Positions 14,401 through 24,700 of a stretch of 64,000 nt of DNA are shown here, piece by piece (within the stretch, counting starts at the first letter, position 1; each line of letters begins with the position of its first letter). Source of the DNA: Glandiceps talaboti (lineage: Eukaryota > Hemichordata > Enteropneusta > Spengelidae); NCBI RefSeq assembly GCF_964340395.1, contig NC_135552.1:17746694-17810693 (forward strand). The letters are read 5' to 3'. Under the pieces are notes generated by a model, which was not told the DNA's origin, searched no databases, and saw only the letters and a list, made by a program, of their open reading frames with translations. The position numbers were made by a program, and so were the translations under genes.

Positions 14401-17400
14401 TAATGAAAGGTTAGCCCTATGTGATCAATGAGGGCACACAGTACAGGGATATTCGAGTACAATTATGCAGTAAATATCGGTACATACAAAATAACCTCAA
14501 GTTTTAGCTATGCGAAGCTCTGAGGACTGTGAGAGAGTCTAGTCTAAATGGTATGGGTATCAACATCTATACACTAGAGTTCGATTTTGAGTCATGTGAT
14601 TACTTCATTGCATATCACCTCTTTGTTTACAGGCAGAGTACAAATTGTTGGGACTTGGCGTCATTCCTTATCAAGCCAGTACAAAGGATACTGAAATATC
14701 CATTGCTGCTCAATGAACTTATTAAGGTAAATACAATAATTGTCAAGTTTTTATCTTCAGATTTGGTGTAGGTTGGTTGATCAAATCATTGTCTCTGTTT
14801 GTAAAAACAAATGAAAAAGGATATGAAATGAATGGAACCATTTCTTTGAAGAAAATGTAGAATTGTTGAATTGAGTTGCATTCTGGACCATTTTCTGTCA
14901 CAGTGAGATATCAGTTACAAGGAGTTTCAAATTTGGAAAAAGTAAGAAATCAAAGTCTATGTACTCTACAGGTGGATGGCAAAAATATGTTTATATCGAT
15001 GAATTAAATTATTAGTCAGACAACATGTTTACATATTTAGGACAAATGAAAGTCCACACTACTGATGGATGGCAAAAATATACATACTATTTGGTTGTTG
15101 GGTTGTTTTTGAGGGTTTTTTTAAATTTTATTGAAAGAGTGTAGCCCAGTTAGCCAAGGCCTATCGTCCTTGGGTCCCTTTATATTCCCATAGACCAAAT
15201 TCTTAGCTACAGTTGATGTTTTCCCATCATGCTCTGCACCCGTCCAGCCTCCTCTGATACAATATGTCTAGTTATTGAGGAAAACTGTACATTTATTTTA
15301 ATGGATATTAATGAATATTGATTTGGCAAGATTTTATACCCATGTCACCAGGAAATTTCAAAATTAAATATGTCCTGGCATCCAGCATTGATAATGTTAC
15401 TGGACCAGGTTGAATGTTGTATCTTTTATTTATCTTGGGAAGTTCAATGTCAACAGTGAAGTTTCACCCCAATCACAGCATCTATGTTACAAATCATTTT
15501 GACCTTTGAACTTGGAATCATTCACCATGTTGAAAAGCGTCATAAAATATCAAAGATACAGGTCACTCTAATCATATGGCAGCTGTGGTGCAAGTCAGTT
15601 TGACCTTTGACCTTTGTGTTGGTTGTAGGTAACAGAAGACGGTCATGGTGACAAACACAATTTACTAACAGCCATCAACACAATGACAGATGTAGCCAGT
15701 GCTATCAATGAATTCAAGAGAAGAAAAGATCTCGGTAAGAATCATCATTTGTACTCCTTCCAAAAATTAATTGAACATTTCTACCTAGCATATTTGGTAA
15801 CTGTTACTGTCCTTGTCAAAAAGGTGGAATGACGTAGTGAAAGGCAATTGTGTCTTTGAAATATGGAACTTTAATGCCATGGTAAAAATCTAACTACTCA
15901 AGTAAATAAAAACAAAATACATAACACAAATATTTGGCTATCTTGGGGCTACTCAGCACCACTTGCAGCTGGGAAGGTCACCAGCAGGTCACAGTGTAAG
16001 GAATATAGACTACCGAGGGAGGTCCCAGCAGATAGGTCCTATGTGTAAAATTTGAAAAATATATAATCTTTTGAAAATCTGAACATAATATCTAATAAAC
16101 TTGGTAAACTCAGTCAGAAGGAATGTAAGAAGTTCTTCCATTTCTAGACAAATGATTTTTAGATGACAAGATTTGTGTTAGACTGTAAGATATATCGAGT
16201 CACACTGCCCTCACTGGCCTGCTCTAACCAGGGGTTGACCGATGTGTGAGGGCGCTTCATGACAGTGCTCCTTACTGACTAGATTTGTGTGTGTTTTCTT
16301 TACAGTTTTAAAGTACAGGAAGTCTGATTCAGACACAATATCTAACAAACTTGGTAAACTGAATCTACATTCCATCAAAAAGAAATCACAGAGAATGAAT
16401 CAAAGATTTTCACAAGTTACAGGGTTTGGTTCACAGGTAAGTCAAGACACCATACTGTTGTTTTGTTGGTATGATAATCATCAAATGAGTTGTAAGCAAG
16501 ACATCATACTGTTGTCAATAATCATCATAAATGAGTTACAAAGTTAGACACACGTTGTGTGTTTTTACAAGGCATGCTGTTTTGTGAATTAAAGGCCAGA
16601 GATTCAATCCCAGGTTCTCACATTCGTGTTATCCTATCAGTGTAGCCATATAGACTGCATAGGAGTATTCTTTCATTTTTTCATTCTGAACCAATTGTAT
16701 CAATTTTCATATTTGTGTTGCAGACAATAGATGAGAATTTTATTGAAGAAGAGAGACGGTTTAGAGATTTGGAAAAGACAATCAAGATATTTGTAAAAGA
16801 TGTCAATTCTTACTTAGAAAAATTACAGGTATGTATTACAAGCAACTAAGTGTTCACTCATACATGGTGTGCATGTCTGTCTGTCTGTCTGTCTGTCTGT
16901 GTGTGCATGTTTCTGTGTGTGCATGTGTGTGTGCATGTGTCTGTGTGCATGTGTGCTTGAGTGCATGTGTGCGTTCGTGCATTGAGTATGGCTTCGTTCA
17001 ATCTCTTGTTCATTAGTTTTGTTGTTAAATACTACCCATAACAATTAGACGCCAAATACATTAATGTGTAAATGCAACCATTCCAATGTTATAGCTATCT
17101 ATCTGTATATCATCACATTCATCCCAACATAAGTATAAGCTTTACAAGCCAGTCTTTCAGTTTGTGATTTATGCATAAAAATCTGGCATTGTTTACTCTG
17201 ACAAATATGTCGCAATCAGTGCATTGAACACATGATAGCTTACATTGACTGTATTTGTTATAAGTGATGTTCTGTTTGTTGTTGTTTATTGTAGGAATCA
17301 GTGCTTTGAACACATGATAGCTTACATTGACTGTATTTGTTATAAGTGATGTTCTGTTTGTTGTTGTTTATTGTAGGAATCAGTGCTTTGAACACATGAT

Positions 17401-18599
17401 AGCTTACATTGACTGTATTTGTTATAACTGATGTTCTGTTTGTTGTTGTTTATTGTAGGAATCAGTGCATTGAACACATGATAGCTTACATTGACCGTAT
17501 TTGTCATAACTGATGTTATGTTTGTTGTTGTTTATTGTAGGAATCAACTTCATCACAAGCCACAGTAGCAGAAGACATAGCAGACTACTATGCTAATCAA
17601 TCTAACTTAGATGAAGTGGCCAAGTATAGTAGATCACAAAGAGATTTAGCCAATAAATTATACAAAACTTATGTAAGTAGTTGTATCCATTCCAGTCTGT
17701 GAGAAACAACGTGTTGTGTCACATCTGTGTTTGAAATTTTTGAAATTTTTTGTAGATAAAAAAATTTTCATTTATTACTACGGTCCAAATATCTTATATA
17801 TGCTCTATGGTTTGTGTTTATCTGTTTACAGACACTGTTTGTTCAACAAAGGGTGGTATCACCCCTCAATCAACTCCTCATCATGTTCCAAGGACCTCAT
17901 AAACTAATACAGAAAAGGTTTGACAAACTTCTAGACTATGACAGTGTTTTACAGAAAGCTGAAAAAGGTGGCCATGAAAAGAAAAAGGTGAGTTACTATT
18001 AAAGTATCCTATCTTAGGAGTGTGTGTATATAATATAGAACAATCATAGCTGGGACAGAGGAATCTAGTAAAATGTACGACATAAATACTTTCCTTTACA
18101 TTCAAGCTAGATATTGATGGGGTTGGAGAAGTTAAAAGAGAGAATTTCTGATAAATTTTAGAAAATTTCCAAAATGGTTTCCTCTATTTTCAAATGTAAA
18201 AGCCTGTGGTTAAAAGTGTCTGGAAGTCATTGAATCCTAGATAGAGTATGTCACTATGTATAACAGGTTTATTGATCCGTTCTGACAATTTGCTATCCAA
18301 CTACCATTTAGCCTGGAATCCATGTTATTTCTGAGGAAAACAAAATTCAAAATCCCCAATCGCCTGGATTCTTGGCTAACTAAAATGTGGCAGTATATAC
18401 CAGAGAATAATTCTATTAATACATTTGATGTCTTGTTTGGTTATGTCTGTCATATTATATTGTGTGGTATTGGTCTCTGTCATCTTCTGTCAGCATTTGA
18501 TGTAAAGATGTAGGGAATAAAAGGGAAGTCTTGATTTCTCTTACTGTGTCCTATGTTGTGTGTTACATTACTAATATCTATTACTACCATATCTTCTGT

Positions 18600-18658
<59 letters not shown>

Positions 18659-18707
18659 GGTGGTGTGATATTGATGGGGGTACTAATAACTATTTTACTA
18701 CCATATC

Positions 18708-18744
<37 letters not shown>

Positions 18745-21700
18745 GGTGGTGATGGTGGTGGTGTGCTATTGATAGTGGTACTAATGTCTTACTTCCATGT
18801 CTTCTGTGTGTGGCTGGTGTAATATTGATGGGGGTACTAATATCTATTACTATCATATCTTCTCTGTGTGTGTGTTGGTGGTGGTGGTGGTGGTGGTGTG
18901 ATATTGATGGTAGTACTAATATCTATTACTACCATATCTTCTGTGTGTGTGTGTGTGTTGGTGTTGGTGGTGTGATATTGATGGTGGTACTAATATCTAT
19001 TACTACCATGTCTTCTCTCTCTCTGTGTCTGTGTCTGTTCCTTACCACTCACATTACAGTCTAAATCTAAAGACAAGGAGAAAGATGAGGACAAAGACAC
19101 GGATAGTCCTAAATGCTCCAAGTATCAAGGAATAAAAGACAAAGAGAAAGAGAAACAACCAAAAGAGGTTGGCTTTCGTTCAACACTAAATTAATGTTGT
19201 GATTGTAGTAGACTATTCTAATCTAGGTCATAGAATTTATGTTGTATTCTAGCCTGTTTTAGTAGTGCATGGGTATCTTTTATATGACTGTGTCTTTGTT
19301 TGGTTCATTCCCCTGCATGGTTCAATATATATTGATTTCATGCTCCTAGAAGTGTTATAGTTGTACATTGGACTCTGTATTTTACTTATAGTATTATATC
19401 TTGCATATTAATTCTCCCAATCTTTTAATACTTACTGTTTGTGTACAATATTGTCTTCAATTTAACACTGTGTCACTCTAACTGTCTCGGATTGGTATGA
19501 ACCATGCACTTCAACTTTCTGTGTAATTTGTGTCAAGTTTTTCGTCTTCATCGAGAAATCTACTAGACAGTCATAACACCTGAAAAAGAAGCATTTTAGC
19601 ACAGTCTCTGATGTAGGGAGTGTGGTTTTAGTTTTGCAATGCATTACCTGAAGTAAATAAGTATAAAAATAGTGTGAATGTTTGGTGAGTTTTGCACCTC
19701 AGTGGGCTATTCCAAGCACTTTGGTTCAAATATATTGAAATTCAAGTCACACTTCTTGAAAAACCTTTGACATCCTTCCAAATATTTTACCAATACAAGA
19801 ACATATAGACATTGATTCCCAGCTTGAAAATGTATGTCGCATTTGCCGAAATGGTTGGATTATTGGAATGTTAATACTTGTTAATACTACAGCTAACATC
19901 AACAGATCTTATGACTGTGTGTACATTATCAATCTTGACTTCATTATACCAGTACTTCTTACCTCTACCCCTCCCCCCCCCCTCCACCACCACCCAACCC
20001 TCTCAAACCTCCTGCCAGCCTATGAAGTTAACTCTTTGAGCAAGATTATTTAGGATCAATTCACTCCCAAAATTTAAAACTTAAGAATAAAATGCTCTTA
20101 TTTAAAAGTAAAATAATATGTATTGGATTTTAATTCTGAGCAACATTCACTGTGACAAATGCCATGTTTATCTGTTCAATAAAAATAATCATCAATGTTG
20201 TTGAATGACAATGTTCCTATTAATGCAAATAAAAAGATTCCTCATCATGAAAATAGTCAATATGCAAATTTGCTTCAAAATTTGTCTGTCAAATGCAGCT
20301 AATATTCAAATTTCACCTTTCAAATTCCAGTAAATTTAAAATGTCAACCACTGAATGCAGGTATTTACAGAAATACACCTTGGATCATTTATCATCACCT
20401 GCAAATGCCAGTAATTACTGACAACTTCCTAGGCTGGCCCTCCTACAACTTCAAGGGCATGACACATCAACCTATGAAACTTCTATTGTTTCGTACCAAA
20501 TCTATGATCTATATACAAAGTACCAGACAATTTGCTGAAAGTTTGTTACAACATTATTATTTTGTAAGTTATACATTTGAGAATGATCTTGTTTTATTTT
20601 GTAGATCAAGGATGAGAGAGAGATGGCCAAGAGGAATTATGCTGCAATGAATACACAGTTATTGGATGAACTACCCAAACTTTACAGTCTATCTGTTACT
20701 TTACTTAAAGAATGTGTGCAATCATTTATAGAGGCTGAACGTGATCACTTTGATGCTACATTAAAACGACTTTACCCATTACTCAAGGTAAGTCAAAATG
20801 ATCTTACCCATTACTCAAGGTAAGTCAATACGACTTTACCCAATACTCAAGGTAAGTCAAAACGACTTTATCCATTACTCAAGATAAGTGAAAACAACTT
20901 TACCCATTACTCAAGGTAAGTCAAAATGACTTTACCCATTACTCAAGGTAAGTCAAAATGACTTTACCCATTACTCAAGGTAAGTCAAAATGACTTTACC
21001 CATTACTCAAGGTAAGTCAAAATGACTTTACCCATTACTCAAGGTAAGTGAAAACAACTTTACCCATTACTCAAGGTAAGTCAAAATGACTTTACCCATT
21101 ACTCAAGGTAAGTCAAAACGACTTTACCCATTACTCAAGGTAAGTCAAAACGACTTTACCCATTACTCAAGGTAAGTCAAAACGACTTTACCCATTACTC
21201 AAGGTAAGTCAAAACGACTTTACCCATTACTCAAGGTAAGTCAAAACGACTTTACCCATTACTCAAGGTAAGTCAAAATGACTTTACCCATTAGTCAAGG
21301 TAAGTCAAAATGACTTTACCCATTACTCAAGGTAAGTCAAAATGACTTTACCCATTAGTCAAGGTAAGTCAAAATGACTTTACCCATTACTCAAGGTAAG
21401 TCAAAATGAAGTGTACATTAAAACGACCATGATTGGTATTATAGCCAACTCACTCATGGTTGTAAAATTTTAAGTGGAGAAAAAAAAAACTTTTAGATTA
21501 TTTTCTGACAAGTCTCCCTCTACAGCGTGACTTTGGTCACATGAATTCTAAAGAACAGCAATGTGTGATTTTTTTTTACACATAAAGAGATCATAGTTAA
21601 GATCCTATATATAAGATAGATAAGAACACTACAATGACAGTGGCACACCGTGGAAATGCTTTATTAGGTTCTCACAGTTTGTACCCCCTGAAGTGGGCTA

Positions 21701-24700
21701 TTTCAAGGAGGTTACGTTGTAGATTCAAACGTTTACACAGTCATGCATGGTGTCAGATTTTACCTAGTCGTGCTGCCAAGTTACCATTACAATTCTGCTG
21801 ATGCTAAAAGTAACACCTTTTAGCACCTTCTTGTACCTGTACCCATATGGTGAATAACGCCACCAGCCTATGCTTTGGGGCTATGTGTAAATAAAACTTG
21901 TTTGTCTAAACTAAGCATCTTGCTGGAACTCGTTGACACCTCTCAATCCGATAATGGTCAGTAGTTGTACCTCAGATCACAGGCAAGAAACTGTGTTCCT
22001 TGTCTGTACTCAGATGTTGTACCATGGCTCACAGTCCTGCTTACAGACGGTGCACGCGTTTCGCTCAACACCGTCCTACGAAAAGTAACCGTCCTATAGC
22101 GAGTGCGAAAACAATTTGAAATACTTTCGCACCAATAACAAAATAATTACATATAATTTTTTTATAAAGCTATCAAATATTAGCAATCGGTCGAATATGT
22201 ACTCATTTTACATCTTTTTGACGATAGTAGTCGCTGGTATGATCACAAAAGGTGTCGAAATCGGAACTTTTCCAGTCGATTTATTGCTGGTATTTGAACA
22301 CAGATGCGTTAAATCTTTAGTTACTAGCATTTCAGGTAAGCCCAGGTTTCACAACTGTCTCTTTGTAGGCGACTTACTCCGTATGCAAGCAGGGCGACAT
22401 GGACCCTCAGACCACTAGTGGTCAACCGGTCTGAGATGGATCATAGACCCTACGAAATGGATGTAGCCTAGTAGAAATGTCTGTATTTGTGAACAGTAAG
22501 GAATGTCTCTCAGATAGACTGTGTCCATGACTGTACAATGTTGTGTCAATCAAGGCCTCTTCGCAGGTTTGTGAAAATGATGCTGGGGACTAATCTCCAT
22601 TTCAAAAAGGGAAGTTTTTCTAACTGAAAAAGGTGTTTGTCCTGAATGTTCGATAACTTGCATTTCCGTCATTTTCTCGTCTCTGTTAATTTTAGCGACG
22701 AAGGGATATGATATTCCATAGAACGCCTTTTGTTTTATCAATTACAAACAATAGCATGTGAAGGGCGATATAATGTTGCCTTGTCCGAGAAACGGGAAGT
22801 ACACTAGCTGTTTTCACTTCACTGCTCACACTTACATTGAAGAGCTATGTAGTCAGTAATCTTGGCTAGTCTATTCTATTGTCAAACAGAATTTTCCCTC
22901 AAATTCAACATCACTGTCAGAATATATTCGAGAAAGGTTTACAACGTTTAAACTTTATTCATCCTGGATTCAATAGCAAGTGTACATTCTTTGATCACGG
23001 ATTTGCGAGTGCAAAACATTATAAAACTTAAAAGCACGGGACTGCAATTTTGTGTTCCTTGTCTGTGTAACCTCAGATCACTGAAAATATTCATTAGTGG
23101 TCTGAGTCTGAGTTGGAACACATCTCCGTTTATAGTGCTAGTTGTGTGTATTCACTAAGCCGTTTCAATATAATAATCATATGGATGTTTTATTTTCAAC
23201 ATCACGCAAACCATTGGCCTCTTTTCATGGTAGCGATTAGTCTATCTGCTAGACCTCGGATGTTCTTCCGATACAATACGACACACGACCGAACATCGCT
23301 ATCGAGGATGGAACATCCAAGGCAAGCCCTCACTGCGAACTTCGTTCGCTTATAGTATCGAAAGAAAGCACGAACATCTAGCAGCAAGACTAGGTAGCGA
23401 TTTGACAGACGCCAACAAAATCGAATTTTAGACTCTAATATTACTCTTCGCACGTACAGAGTACTTTTTATAGGATAATATCATAAAAAGTGAATCAGAG
23501 CAAGCATCTAACCTAGAGTCTAAAATCAGATTTTATCCGATAATGGATATTTGTGTAATGTCGCGTCTTCATGGGGTCAGGTGTAAAAAAGACGGGTCAA
23601 AGTTTGGAAATGTGCACTCAGAGAACTGCGACACAACTGCTGACAGAGAGTTCTCAAATCATATTTCAGAGCTAAGGTGGCTATTGTCCTGCGTGTTTAT
23701 TATACAGCGGCCAAGTTCGCGTCACAATTTGTAAAATAACGCTACGACATTATACTAGACAATAAAGAATAAATAAGCCTTTGAAGTTTCTGTGCTCCTA
23801 CTATAAATACTTCCTATGAATCTGGCCACAGCTACTCATGTCCTAGTCTAGCTGCTAGACCTCAGGTGTTATTCCGAATTTACAATACGACAAGGATGGG
23901 CGTTCGTCATCACGGCGAACTTCGTCGGGAGAAAGCCCGAACGTCTAGCAGCAAGACAACTTTCTATAGTGGTCTGAGCGCACCATGCATACAATGAAAA
24001 GATGGAAAAGAAGATTATGCAAATACCCGACACTTCTTTATTTCTGTTGATATAGATGATGAGGCCAATTAACACATTTCTACCAGCTTAGCATATTAAC
24101 TAACCTCGGATTTTCGAGGTTGGGAAGTTCTCAATTGGTCATACTTTAGCATCGGAGAGAATTGTAATGAAATGTTGAAGAACTTACAAAGTTTCCATGG
24201 ATTGCATACCTTCATACCATCATCATCTTCTTACTTCATGTGCCTGGAGGCAATATCAAGATTTCAGAACTGACACTAACATGAAATGTTTTGAATCTTT
24301 CACAGCTACCAATGATTCTAGATTCCTCAAGAGAAAATATACTGGATCATTTCAACTGTAAACACCAAGTAGGTGTAGAAAAAATGATGGGATTCACTTT
24401 TGTACCAAGAAGTTTTGATAAAAAGTCAGGCGAGAAGAAATCAATAAAAAAAGTGACGTCTCCAGCCAAATCAGTACAAGTAAGTCTAATTGTCAAATTT
24501 ATCAAATTGTCTTTTGATGGGGATTAAAATTTGGACAAGAAAATCATGTGTCTGGTAGAAATTCAGTTGTTTGGCAGAGCTGTAGCTGTAGCTCTATCTG
24601 TACTGATGAACAAAATAATGATTCTATCTGATCTGTATGGCTCCACTGATAAGAACCACCAGGATTGAATCATAAATAACTGACAGAAGTTGTCTGATGA

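Noticed and set aside
22116-24075. Short ORFs in the long DNMBP intron (for example 22116-22418, 23202-23453)
   Set aside because: They overlap MITE copies or have no conserved pattern; phases of the flanking exons join without them.
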